In this document: piece by piece, positions 43,546 to 53,003 of the stretch
Numbering within the stretch: position 1 is the stretch's first letter
Layout of the letters: every line of letters begins with the position of its first letter
Notes under the pieces: model-generated
Seen by the model: only the letters and a program-made list of their open reading frames with translations
Database searches by the model: none
What the model was told of the DNA's origin: nothing
Program-made: the position numbers and the translations under genes
From: Oenanthe sinensis
Lineage: Eukaryota; Streptophyta; Magnoliopsida; Apiales; Apiaceae
Assembly (NCBI GenBank): GCA_028671895.1
Contig: JAPMAC010000221.1
Coordinates: 7,750,001 to 7,814,000, forward strand
Direction of reading: 5' to 3'
DNA: 64,000 nt

Positions 43546-45213
43546 TTGTTTTTGTTTTAAAAAACGTTTTAATCCCTTTTAATTGAGAACACAACTGTGA
43601 TGGTGTAGTGAAAATTAAACTACGGAATTAAACAAGAATCAGTAACAAACTACTGTGAAAACAAAATCTGCAGTAATAATATGTATGGGAGAAGTGTGTG
43701 TAAATCGTGTGTATGTATGTATCTGTGAAGATGAACAGTTACGATGTTAAACACAAAACTACGCACAATATAAACGGTTAAACGTGATGCAGATAGTAAA
43801 ATCAAGAAACAAAAAGGACAGTAGTTCGTTATATGTAAGAGATTCAACCACAACTATGAACAGTCGTGGGTGGGAGGGAGGGCTGCTGTAAAAATTAGGT
43901 TGTAAAACAATTGGGTAAAAGTGAAAGTAAAATCGGGTTAATGTTATATATATAGGCAATAGAGTGAAATGACAAAAATATCCCTGTGTAAATGAAAAAA
44001 AACTTAAGTACGCACAGGGTAATCTAAGTCGAACTCTATGTCGAACTTCTAAGTCGAACTTTTAAGTCGAACTTCTATGTCGAACTTCTATGTCGAACTC
44101 CATCTCGAACATCAAGTCGAAATTCGAGATAAGTTTCGACATAGAGGCTAACTCGAATTAAATTCACTTAAACAATTTTAAACAGCATTAAACCTCTCAG
44201 GAAAGACCCATCTCGAACTTCAAGTCGAATTTCGAGTTGAATTTCGAGATAGACTCTAAGTCGAACTTCAAGTCAAATTTCGAGATGAATTTCGAGATAG
44301 ACCCTAAGTCGAACTTCAAGTCGAATTTCGAGTTGAATTTCGAGATAGACTCTAAGTCGAACTTCAAGTCGAATTTCGAGATGAATTTCGAGATAGACCC
44401 TAAGTCGAACTTCAAGTCGAATTTCGAGTTGAATTTCGAGATAGACTCTAAGTCGAACTTCAAGTCGAATTTCGAGATGAATTTCGAGAGAGATGCTAAC
44501 TCGAATATTTTCCCAGACTTAGAAAATTCAAATCTCTTACACCTGGAACTCTATCTCGAACTGTAAGTCGAATTTCGAGATAAAGTTCGAGATAGACACT
44601 AAGTCGAAAAATTTACCAGACTTAGAATTTTCAAAACTTCACTCCTGGAAGCTCAAAGTCGAAATTCAAGCGGAATTTCGAGATGAGTTTCGAGATAGAC
44701 TCTAAGTCGAAATTTTGAAGGTACTTAGTAAAATTTGGCAATTTTTCTGGAAAATCAATAATTAAATTTTGCCAAATTAAAATAAGTACCAATTCAAGGA
44801 TTTTTAATAAAAACCATTAAAAGAGACATTCCTTGACAATTCTAAGGCTTTAAATTATATAAAAATTACATGAAAAACATAGAAAAATTCATTTAAAAAT
44901 CATGATAAATTTAGAGATCCATGAATTTAACTCCCCCTATGTTCATGCAATTAATGAGCATAAATTCAAAGTTTTGATCAATAATTTCAATTAAAGCACA
45001 GTGAATTTATGAAAAATAACACAACATACACCATATAATAATCATTAATTAAACATCTTAAAGTCTAAGTTCAAAATGATTAAATGGCATGCAGAAGTGA
45101 TATTTTGTGCAATTTTTAAAGATTATTTACATATGTTTTCCACTAGGCATTTAATAAGAAAAACAAACATATGTAAATGATCAAAACTTGGATGTTACAG
45201 ATAGGAGGATTTA
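43546..45213 (-). other. Non-coding gap between pol and ORF3 of element F
   Basis: 1.67 kb upstream of ORF3 holding two linked motif arrays (next entry), then AT-rich DNA with a PPT-like run (AGGGGGAG, about 44932-44939 on the minus strand). Its position suggests a control region for ORF3 expression. Confidence 0.75.
44020..44725. repeat. TTCGAGATAG/AAGTCGAA arrays upstream of ORF3 in F, including a 48-bp tandem block
   Basis: At 44025-44150 there are six or more CTAWGTCGAACTT words in one direction, then AAATTCGAGATAAG. From 44208 to about 44496 a 48-bp unit repeats exactly in period (CTAAG at 44256, 44304, 44352, 44400, 44448). Alternate units differ (GAGTTG/GAGATG, GACTC/GACCC), so there is a 96-bp higher-order period. 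Further copies run to 44725. The words match the F LTR units. The open frames on both strands through this block (88 and 109 codons) arise because 48 is divisible by 3. Confidence 0.95.
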
Positions 45214-48200
45214 CTAACTTGTGTTAAGCATCCCCAATTCACCAACCAACCTATTGAATGTTACTTCATCAAGAGGCTTGGTGAATATATCTGCAATTTG
45301 TTGCATTGTGGGTACAAAATGTAACTCCACAGTCCCCTCCTCGACATGTTCTCTGATGAAATGATACCTGATGTCTATGTGCTTGGTTCTGGAGTGATCT
45401 ACAGGATTGTTGGTCATGGCAATGGCACTAGTGTTGTCACACATGATTGGAATCTTTGTATGTTCCATGCCATAATCTTTCAATTGGTTCCTCATCCACA
45501 GTATTTGAGCTACACAGCTTCCAGCAGCAATGTACTCAGCTTCAGCAGTAGAAGTAGATACTGTATGTTGCTTTTTACTTTGCCAGGACACCAATCTTCT
45601 GCCTAGGAATTGACAAGCACCAGATGTGCTTTTCCTATCGATCCTGCAACCTGCATAGTCTGAATCCGAATAGCCTATTAGATTAAAACCTGTATCTCTT
45701 GGGTACCAAATCCCTAGATTTGGTGTTCCCTTGAGATACTTAAAGATTCGTTTGACGGCTATGAGATGTGACTCTCTAGGATCCACTTGAGACCTTGCAC
45801 ACAAACAAGTTGCGAACATGATATCGGGTCTACTTGCAGTTAAATAGAGAAGTGAGCCAATCATACCTCGATAGCTTGTGATGTCAACTGGTTTACCTGA
45901 TTTGTCTTCATCAAGCTTCGTGGCTGTTGGCATGGGAGTTTTAGCTGCTGATGCATCTTCAAGATTGTACTTCTTGAGTAAATCTTTGATGTACTTAGAT
46001 TGACAGATAAAGATTCCTTCTTTTCTTTGACTGATCTGTAATCCAAGGAAGAAAGACAGCTCCCCCATCATGCTCATCTCATATTTATCCTGCATTAACT
46101 TGGCAAATTTCTCGCACAAGCGCTCATTAGATGACCCAAAAATAATATCGTCCACATAAACTTGAACAAGTATCAAATCACCCTTTACATTTTTGTAGAA
46201 CAATGTTTTATCAATTACTCCCCTAATAAAACCATTTTCAATTAAGAACAAGGATAGGGTTTCATACCATCGTCTTGGGGATTGCTTGAGGCCATAGACA
46301 GCTTTGAAGAGAAGAAACACAAAATCTTCAAGTTCTGGATCAATAAAGCCAGGTGGCTGTTCCAGATACACTTCTTCTTCTAGCTCTCCATTCAGGAAGG
46401 CACTTTTCACATCCATCTGAAAAACCTTGAAGTTCTTGTGTGCTGAAAAGGCCAAGAACATCCTGACTGCCTCAAGTCTTGCAACTGGAGCGTAGGTTTC
46501 ATCATAATCAATTCCCTCTCGTTGAGAGTAACCTTTTGCTACCAAACGAGCCTTGTTTCGAGTTACAAGTCCGTTTTCATCCAGTTTATTTCTGTATACC
46601 CACTTAGTTCCAATTACTGATCTATTCTTTGGTCGGGGTACCAGCTTCCAAACTTTCTGCCTTTCAAACTGATTGAGCTCCTCTTGCATTGCAATCACCC
46701 AATCAGCATCACCAAGAGCTTCTTCTATTTCTTTAGGTTCTAGTTTGGACAAGAACCCAGAGTACAGGCAGATATTTGCCATGTCAGCTCTTGTAGATCT
46801 TCTAGTAGTCACACCAGCATCTGGATCACCAATAATTAATTCAAACGGATGGTCTCTACTCCATACCCGTTCTCTTGGTAATTGTCTTGATGATTCAGCT
46901 TGACTTTCTGAATTGTTGTGCTGACTACTTGTGTTGTTTCTACTAACTCCCCCTGAGTTAGTACCAGCTCCTACAGAACTAGTGTCATTTCTCCTCGAGT
47001 CTTGATCACCTGTTCTTGAGCTGCTATTTACTCCCCCTGAGTTGTTGCCAGAACGTGCGGAAGAAGTTTCTTCTGATCTCGTAGAATTCGATTGTCCACT
47101 AGACTCAGGTATAGCTTCACGATCACTTGGTATATTTGAAGTAACAACCAACTCAGGTTCATCCTCAATTTCATCCAAGTCCAGATTATGAAATTTTAGG
47201 GACTCAGGTTCACTATTATCTTTAGAAATTGATGGGAGTTTGGTATCGTCGAATCTGACATTGTAGCTTTCAATCACTTTCCGTTCATTCACTAAGAATA
47301 CCCGATAAGCTGCCACCGTATTTGTAGAATAACCAATAAATATCCCTTCACGTGCCTTTGCTTCAAACTTGCCTAGATTTTCATCATCTATAAGTACATA
47401 GCATTTAGCTCCAAAGACATGAAAGTATTTGATTGTTGGTCTTCTGTTATTCATTAGTTCACATGGTGTCTTTTCTTTATCTTTTATGATCAAGGTTCTA
47501 TTCTGAGTGTAACACACTGTACTCACTGCCTCGGCCCAAAAGTATAGAGGAAGTTTCGATTCATACAACAAAGTTCTTGCTGCTTCGACCAATGTTCTGT
47601 TCTTCCTTTCAACTACTCCATTCTGTTGTGGAGTTCTCGGGGCTGAGTACTGATGACGTATTCCTTTAGAAACACAGAAGTCATTCAATATTGCATTTTT
47701 AAATTCTGTGCCGTTGTCTGATCTTATCGTCTTCACATTGAGTGTTGATACATTCTCAATCTCAGTGATGTGATCAATGATTTGAAAAGGCACTTCGTCT
47801 TTTGTCATTACGAACAATACCCATGTATACTTGGAGAAGTCATCCACGATTACCAAGGCATATCTTTTCCTAGACAATGATAGGACATTCACTGGGCCAA
47901 ATAAATCCATATGAAGGAGTTGCAGAGGCTCAGTGACACTAGAAATTTCTTTACTCTTGTGCGATGCTCGCTTTGACTTTCCCATTTCACAGGCTTCACA
48001 GAGTCCTTTAGGAGCAAACTCCATTTGAGGTAGATCTTTCACCAGTTCTCGCCTTGCGAGAGCATTCATCGTTTTGAAGTTCAAGTGAGACAGCTTCTTA
48101 TGCCATAGCCAGCTTTCATCATCTGACGCTTTGCTATAGAAACAGGTCACTTCATTCTGGTTTGCCGAATCCATATCAGCAACAAAAAGATCTGCCTTTC

Positions 48201-48537
48201 GAACTCCTCTCAAAGCCAACGAACCTTCCTTAATGTGAGTGATTGATACACCTCTCTTGTTGAATATAACTTCATATCCTTTGTCACAAAATTGACTGAT
48301 ACTCAACAGATTGTGTTTTAATCCCTCAACATAGGAAACATCTTCAATGATGACATTACCAGATTTCAATTTGCCATATCCCTTTGTCACACCAATGCTG
48401 TCATCTCCAAAGGTAACATAAGGGCCAGCCTTCATAACCAACTCTGTAAGCAGGGACTTGTTTCCTGTCATATGCCTCGATGCTCCACTGTCTAGCACCC
48501 ATATAACTTTATTTCTGTTCCGCTTAATGCCCTGCAA
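45214..48537 (-). CDS. pol: Copia pol polyprotein of element F: protease, integrase, RT, RNase H
   Basis: 1107 codons, all open. Protease: DSGA at residues 16-19. Integrase zinc finger: H146-X4-H151 and C180-X2-C183. Integrase core: D211, D274 and E310 with 35 residues between the last two. A Ser/Asn/Gly-rich linker covers about 475-555. RT: QMDVKSAFLNG near 707 and YVDD at 794-797. RNase H: SDYAGC near 959, STAEAEYIA near 995 and DNTSAIA near 1034. C-terminus ends in GELGMLNTS. It makes cDNA and integrates it. The frame differs from gag. The first codon after the TGA at 48540-48538 is TTG, not ATG, so 48537 marks the frame opening rather than a proven start. The same TGA-TTG-CAG-GGC occurs in element G. 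Expression by frameshift, readthrough or splicing is unresolved. Confidence 0.95.
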   Translation of the reverse strand: MQGIKRNRNKVIWVLDSGASRHMTGNKSLLTELVMKAGPYVTFGDDSIGVTKGYGKLKSGNVIIEDVSYVEGLKHNLLSISQFCDKGYEVIFNKRGVSITHIKEGSLALRGVRKADLFVADMDSANQNEVTCFYSKASDDESWLWHKKLSHLNFKTMNALARRELVKDLPQMEFAPKGLCEACEMGKSKRASHKSKEISSVTEPLQLLHMDLFGPVNVLSLSRKRYALVIVDDFSKYTWVLFVMTKDEVPFQIIDHITEIENVSTLNVKTIRSDNGTEFKNAILNDFCVSKGIRHQYSAPRTPQQNGVVERKNRTLVEAARTLLYESKLPLYFWAEAVSTVCYTQNRTLIIKDKEKTPCELMNNRRPTIKYFHVFGAKCYVLIDDENLGKFEAKAREGIFIGYSTNTVAAYRVFLVNERKVIESYNVRFDDTKLPSISKDNSEPESLKFHNLDLDEIEDEPELVVTSNIPSDREAIPESSGQSNSTRSEETSSARSGNNSGGVNSSSRTGDQDSRRNDTSSVGAGTNSGGVSRNNTSSQHNNSESQAESSRQLPRERVWSRDHPFELIIGDPDAGVTTRRSTRADMANICLYSGFLSKLEPKEIEEALGDADWVIAMQEELNQFERQKVWKLVPRPKNRSVIGTKWVYRNKLDENGLVTRNKARLVAKGYSQREGIDYDETYAPVARLEAVRMFLAFSAHKNFKVFQMDVKSAFLNGELEEEVYLEQPPGFIDPELEDFVFLLFKAVYGLKQSPRRWYETLSLFLIENGFIRGVIDKTLFYKNVKGDLILVQVYVDDIIFGSSNERLCEKFAKLMQDKYEMSMMGELSFFLGLQISQRKEGIFICQSKYIKDLLKKYNLEDASAAKTPMPTATKLDEDKSGKPVDITSYRGMIGSLLYLTASRPDIMFATCLCARSQVDPRESHLIAVKRIFKYLKGTPNLGIWYPRDTGFNLIGYSDSDYAGCRIDRKSTSGACQFLGRRLVSWQSKKQHTVSTSTAEAEYIAAGSCVAQILWMRNQLKDYGMEHTKIPIMCDNTSAIAMTNNPVDHSRTKHIDIRYHFIREHVEEGTVELHFVPTMQQIADIFTKPLDEVTFNRLVGELGMLNTS
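46947..46954 (-). other. Internal polypurine-like AGGGGGAG in pol of F (first of two)
   Basis: In the integrase-RT linker, within codons for Ser-Gly-Gly-Val. A second copy is at 47031-47038 in the same coding context. They lie at the same place as copies in B, D and G. Confidence 0.5.
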
Positions 48538-48542
48538 TCACA
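48532..48542 (-). other. Conserved gag-pol boundary 11-mer TGTGATTGCAG (element F)
   Basis: On the minus strand, nine bases after the gag TAA is reached (48551-48549), CTAACCAATC is followed by TGTGATTGCAG and GGC. CTAAC plus TTGCAG/G resembles a plant branch point and 3' splice site. The pol frame opens exactly at this word. Confidence 0.6.
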
Positions 48543-48548
48543 GATTGG

Positions 48549-50993
48549 TTAGGCGTTCTTCGGAACCCATGTTTGATTGGGCCCGGCTTTTCTATAAGAT
48601 CGAGAATTATCAGATTTAACAACAGTAGATGCACCTACTTTAACATTACTCGAGCTTTCGACTTCGTCTTTTCCTCTTTCAGACTTGACAATTTTGTTAG
48701 TCTTAGGAGAAGATTTGTCACTCCTAACTTTAGGAGGACTGGCAGTCTTAGCTCTAACATGCTTCTTTTTGACATTAGAACTAGCAGTAGAATTTTGACA
48801 TGATTGGCTAGTTGCATTCATCAAGTTTACAAATGTTTGCATGACGTTAAAAGTGCATGGCATACAATTAGGTTGACCACATTGTGCATGGTTCATATGC
48901 ATGTTATTCATTGTGTGTGGTACAGGCATGGCATGAGTAATAGGAATATTCATGTTAGATTTGCATGCGTAAGAAAGATGTTCAGTAGATTTACAATGAT
49001 AGCACTCTTTCTTAACACGTTCTGCCTTAACCTCTTTTATGCCTTTTTCCTTTTTCTGTTGTTTAACAGCTTTAGCTCCTAATCCTTGTCTAGATTCTTC
49101 TCTAGTGGATTTGATTTTAACTGATTTAATAGGAGTTACAGGTTGTTCTTTCTTTCGATCTTCCATCTCTATCTCATATCTAACTAATAATTCAGTCTCT
49201 TCTTCTACTTGAGGAACGAAGTGTTTAAAGATGGGTTTGACAGCTGATTTAAGAAAAGTAGGTATTTCAGTCTTGATCTTACTGGAACTAGTGTCTACAG
49301 GTCTTTTCCCTTCTTTCTTAGATAAGTTAGAATAGTCAAGACCTACACCAACTCCAGTTATCTTCTTAAATGTATCACTGTCAACATTCACCTTACTAGC
49401 AGCTAGTTTATAAGCTTCGCATTTTGTTTCTAACTCAGCTAGTTTATTCCTAAGACATGCTTCTATTTCATCTTTGAGGCTAAGCTTGTGTTCCAAAGAT
49501 TTAATAGAGTCTCTTAGGGAAGTATCTACAGTGCAAACAGCCTCTAACTCTTCCACTTTTGCCTCAAGCATTCTGCATTTGGCAACAAGTGTTTTCTGTT
49601 CCTTTTGAGAAGTGTTTAGGCTTTTGCACAACATATAGATCTCTTCGCTAAGAGCCCCGTTCTGCACCTTATAATCATCAATAGACATTTCTTCCTTAAG
49701 GGTTAGAACTGGTACCTCTGGTTCCTCTGATGTCTCAGCCATGAGGGCAAAGTTTGCATGAATAACTTCTTCCTCGTCTGAATCATCCCAAGCTCTACCT
49801 TCTGTTACAACTAAAGCTCTTTTTCCATGTCTTTCCTTCACCAGGGCTTCATACTTGCTTTTGAGGGCTTCATAACTTTCTTTTGGATAAGTCTGTTTCG
49901 GCTTCTTGCAGTCCGTAGCAAAATGTCCAGCTTCACCACAGTTATAGCATTTGAACTTCATTTTGAAATCCAAAGGAGATTTGTAGCTAGAACTCTTGCC
50001 TTTTCCTTTGTAACCTGAAGAACTACCACCACCCCTTGTAACCCGATAGAAAGATGAAGATTTTCTCTGTGGTCGGTTACTCTTTTTGAATCTGATATTG
50101 CTGAACTTCCTCGCCATGTATGCCACGACACTATCATCCATGTTGTCCAGCTCTTCTTGGGTGAAGTAGTCATCATCACTATTTGAGGTGCATTCATCAT
50201 CATTATCAACTTGATGAGATGCAGGTGATGATCTAGGTTTTTCTGCAACCATTGCCTTCTTAGACTCTTCCTCATCAGCAACCAATCCTGATGCCACTTC
50301 TTTTCCTCTTGAATCATTGTCCCATGCTTGATCTTGAAGGGTCTCCAGCTCATAGGTCTTTAGAATTCCATAATACTCTTCCAGAGAAGTTATATGCAAA
50401 TCTCTGGTTTCTCTTACAGCGTAGACTCTATGTTCAATGCTTTTTGGCTGGTTCCTTAGATATCTCGTGTTGACTTCAACCATGGGGAGAGTTATACCTC
50501 TCAGATTCAAATCCAACACCAACTGACTGAATCTTAGATAGACATCTGTTATGCTTTCTCCTTTTCTTATCCTGAAAGTGTCATACTCCATCTTGAGTAT
50601 GAGTGTCTTGTTACTTCTAACCTCAGCTGTACCTTCCATGACGACCTCTATCTTATCCCAGATCTTCTTGGCTGTAGTTAGTCCTTTAACTACATTAAAC
50701 ATTTCGTGATCGAGGGATTCCACCAAGGTTTGTCGAACGGATGTATCAAAGGCTATCTGCTCCTTATCAGCATCTGAAAAGTCCGCTGCCTTTTTAGGCT
50801 CAGACCGCTGTGGTACAACCACATCTCCTTCCATATGCTCAGGAACAACCACCATTGGAACAAATTTACCTTTGTCAAGGACTTCCAAGTATTCAGGATT
50901 AATGGACTCAAGGTATAATTTCATTCTCAACACCCACTCTTCATAGTGATCTCGGTCGAACATTGGAATTTTGAATTGATTTTTAGGTGCCAT
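48549..50993 (-). CDS. gag: Copia gag polyprotein of element F (814 aa, two zinc knuckles)
   Basis: Starts ATG 50993 (MAPKNQFKIPMFDRDHYEEW), ends TAA 48551-48549. It contains a copia gag (UBN2-like) domain at residues about 10-225 (WVLRMKLYL, LVLDLNLRG, YGILKTYELE). A basic stretch is followed by the first knuckle CYNCGEAGHFATDC at 349-362. An acidic segment and a coiled coil (about 440-535) come next. A second CX2CX4HX4C knuckle (CYHCKSTEHLSYAC) is at 664-677 and a CX4CX2C cluster (CGQPNCMPC) at 705-713. The tail is Lys/Ser-rich and ends GPNQTWVPKNA. It packages RNA and forms particles. At over 800 residues it is long even for Sirevirus gag. Element G preserves the second knuckle region and the Cys cluster, so both are features of the family. 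Confidence 0.95.
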   Translation of the reverse strand: MAPKNQFKIPMFDRDHYEEWVLRMKLYLESINPEYLEVLDKGKFVPMVVVPEHMEGDVVVPQRSEPKKAADFSDADKEQIAFDTSVRQTLVESLDHEMFNVVKGLTTAKKIWDKIEVVMEGTAEVRSNKTLILKMEYDTFRIRKGESITDVYLRFSQLVLDLNLRGITLPMVEVNTRYLRNQPKSIEHRVYAVRETRDLHITSLEEYYGILKTYELETLQDQAWDNDSRGKEVASGLVADEEESKKAMVAEKPRSSPASHQVDNDDECTSNSDDDYFTQEELDNMDDSVVAYMARKFSNIRFKKSNRPQRKSSSFYRVTRGGGSSSGYKGKGKSSSYKSPLDFKMKFKCYNCGEAGHFATDCKKPKQTYPKESYEALKSKYEALVKERHGKRALVVTEGRAWDDSDEEEVIHANFALMAETSEEPEVPVLTLKEEMSIDDYKVQNGALSEEIYMLCKSLNTSQKEQKTLVAKCRMLEAKVEELEAVCTVDTSLRDSIKSLEHKLSLKDEIEACLRNKLAELETKCEAYKLAASKVNVDSDTFKKITGVGVGLDYSNLSKKEGKRPVDTSSSKIKTEIPTFLKSAVKPIFKHFVPQVEEETELLVRYEIEMEDRKKEQPVTPIKSVKIKSTREESRQGLGAKAVKQQKKEKGIKEVKAERVKKECYHCKSTEHLSYACKSNMNIPITHAMPVPHTMNNMHMNHAQCGQPNCMPCTFNVMQTFVNLMNATSQSCQNSTASSNVKKKHVRAKTASPPKVRSDKSSPKTNKIVKSERGKDEVESSSNVKVGASTVVKSDNSRSYRKAGPNQTWVPKNA

Positions 50994-51712
50994 CTTAATA
51001 TAGATTTAAAGTAGAGATAATAAACTTTTCTTATTACTTGAGTAGTAATTAAAAGAAAATTGAATTATCTCAAAATAAATCAAAGTTTAAAAACTGGTCA
51101 CAAAAAAAATTCTAAGTACACAAGACTAGGCTAAGTCGAAATTCTATGTAGAACTTTTGCCAAGTCGAAATTTCACCAAGTCGAAGTTCTGTCAAGTCGA
51201 AATTTCTAAGTAGAAATTCTGAAGTAGATATTCTATGTAGAACTTTTGCCTTGGAAAAAAAATTGCTGCAGGTCACTTTCACACTTTTTGACTTTTATGA
51301 CTTATCTCACCTAACTTCACCTAACACCCACGTGAAAGGTACAGAGTCTTCTGACAATTCTTTTTCTGTGAGTAAATTGTCCAATCAAAAGCCAATAACA
51401 CCTTTTACACTTTTTGCCTTTTTGAAAAAGGAGATCTAAAGTTGTTAGTTTTGTCTTCTTTACCAAGAACAGTGATGAACACTTGAAGAACACCACAAAC
51501 CAAAATACCCAGATTAAATCACAAAAATTATCTAAAATCCACCCAAGCTAAATAATCACACCTGGAGTATTTAAATAATTTTTGGGATGAGTTTTCACCG
51601 AAAAAAAATTAAAGCACACTTTTCAAGAAAAACTCGAAAATTAGATCTGGAAGAGAAAACTCATTAATCTTCTACCAAACACAAGGATCTATGTTTTGTT
51701 TGTCAAACATTT
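50994..51712 (-). other. Leader of element F between primer site and gag
   Basis: About 720 bp, mostly AT-rich. At 51120-51250 it has a compact array of AAGTCGAAATT, CTATGTAGAAC, GTAGAAATTC words, which is the same motif family as in the F LTR and ORF3 upstream region. A 62-codon frame at 51251-51439 is not supported as a gene. Confidence 0.8.
51120..51250. repeat. Family motif array in the leader of F
   Basis: About eight copies of CTAWGTMGAAATTCT-type words in 130 bp (for example CTAAGTCGAAATTCTATGTAG at 51132 shortened by one base here to keep to its core CTAAGTCGAA and CTATGTAGAA). Confidence 0.8.
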
Positions 51713-51724
51713 GCTCTGATACCA
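51713..51724 (-). other. Primer binding site of element F (initiator tRNA-Met)
   Basis: TGGTATCAGAGC on the minus strand, two bases inside the LTR border at 51727. Confidence 0.97.
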
Positions 51725-51726
51725 AT

Positions 51727-52998
51727 TGTTAGGTCCAAATGTGTTGTAGAGGGGGGGTGAATACAACTTTTCGAATTAATGAAGCAATAAATACTATGTA
51801 ATAAATGAACACAATGATTCAAGGAATATATGTCTTATATATAACTTGAAAGGGTTGCTACAACATTCATTACAATAGTACAACAGAAGTAAAGAGGGTA
51901 GTAAATGATACTAAGCTCTGTGAATATACTCTCTCTTTATTACAAGTGTTTCTCTCGAATATTGCTCTCTTAATAAGTTACACAAGTACTTCTATTTATA
52001 CTACTTTGTAATCTATGACTTGTAGTCTTCAAAAGATAAGATATGAGTGGCCCAATGTTGTCCACGTGAATCTTATCTTGTCTTGAAAGCTTGGAAATCT
52101 GCCACCAGGATGATGCCATGTGTCATGTTGAAACTGTCCTCTATGTAGAATTTCTACATAGGAAATTCTACTTGGCTCTATCTTGAATTCTAAGTAGAAT
52201 TTCTACATAGGAATTTCTACTTAGGAATTTCTACATAGAAAATTCGAGATAGCCTTCTTCCTGAGTACTTAGAAAATATTTTCACCTCCAGAATTTCTAC
52301 ATAGGAAATTCGACTTAGGAGTTTCGACATAGGAAATTCGAGATAGCTTCCTGAGTTGAGTACTTAGAAAATATTTCCAACTCCAGAATTTCTACTTGGC
52401 TCTAAGTAGAAACTCATCCAGAATTTCTAGATAGGAATTTCTACATAGGTTCCCTTGTAAGTACTTAGAGAAATTCTGGGCTTCAACTTGAAACTTCAAT
52501 GCAACATCTTGAACTTGTGATTTCTTCATGTCTTCTATTTTCTTCAACAAGCTCTTGAACTTGGAACTCTACTACTGACATGAACTTGCTACCAATGTCC
52601 TGACACTTGATGCACTGGTCTGGTTCATAAGTGACTAGTCTTGATAGGTTTCTTGCTTCTGAATAGATTACCATGTTCAATTAGAAATGTGGCTTTCCAA
52701 CAATTGCTTTCCTTCTTTTTCACTTGAAATCAATTAGTCTTATTGATACTGATAGTTATGATCTTGATTCTTTGAGTTACAAATTACTGGGGCATGAACA
52801 ACTTTAACTTGAACTTCTTCCAATGATTTCTTCTTTGTTTGATCATATTTACCATGTTGAACTGTATCAATTACTTTGTCTTCATTTGTATTGATTTCTT
52901 TGTGACTTCTCGTTCTTGATTGTCTTCGGGTTAAGTATCTTTTCTTTAGTTGAGTTACATAAATTATAGTGTTACAAGTTTAAACACTCTGCCTTTCA
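51727..52998 (-). repeat. 5' LTR of element F (1272 bp)
   Basis: Same length as the 3' copy, with about four differences. Terminal hairpin arms GTTGTA (51743-51748) and TACAAC (51762-51767) close a loop with seven C in the sense strand. The U3 palindrome array is at 52136-52450. Confidence 0.97.
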
Positions 52999-53003
52999 GG
53001 TAT
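52999..53003. other. Target-site duplication of element F, right copy (GGTAT)
   Basis: Exact repeat of 37781-37785. Confidence 0.97.

Larger units (their letters stand above)
37786..52998 (-). mobile_element. Element F: young, nearly intact Sirevirus-like retrotransposon (15.2 kb)
   Basis: Minus-strand order: 5' LTR 52998-51727, primer site 51724-51713, leader, gag 50993-48549, pol 48537-45214, non-coding gap with motif arrays, ORF3 43545-39465, polypurine tract 39071-39058, 3' LTR 39057-37786. Both LTRs are 1272 bp and differ by about four bases. GGTAT flanks both ends. Gag and pol are open with all catalytic residues; ORF3 has one frameshift. It is the best candidate in the window for a recently active autonomous element. 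Confidence 0.96.

Noticed and set aside
44197..44566. Open frames of 88 and 109 codons on both strands with a repeating 16-residue peptide
   Set aside because: They follow from a 48-bp tandem DNA repeat whose length is a multiple of three; no independent coding signal.
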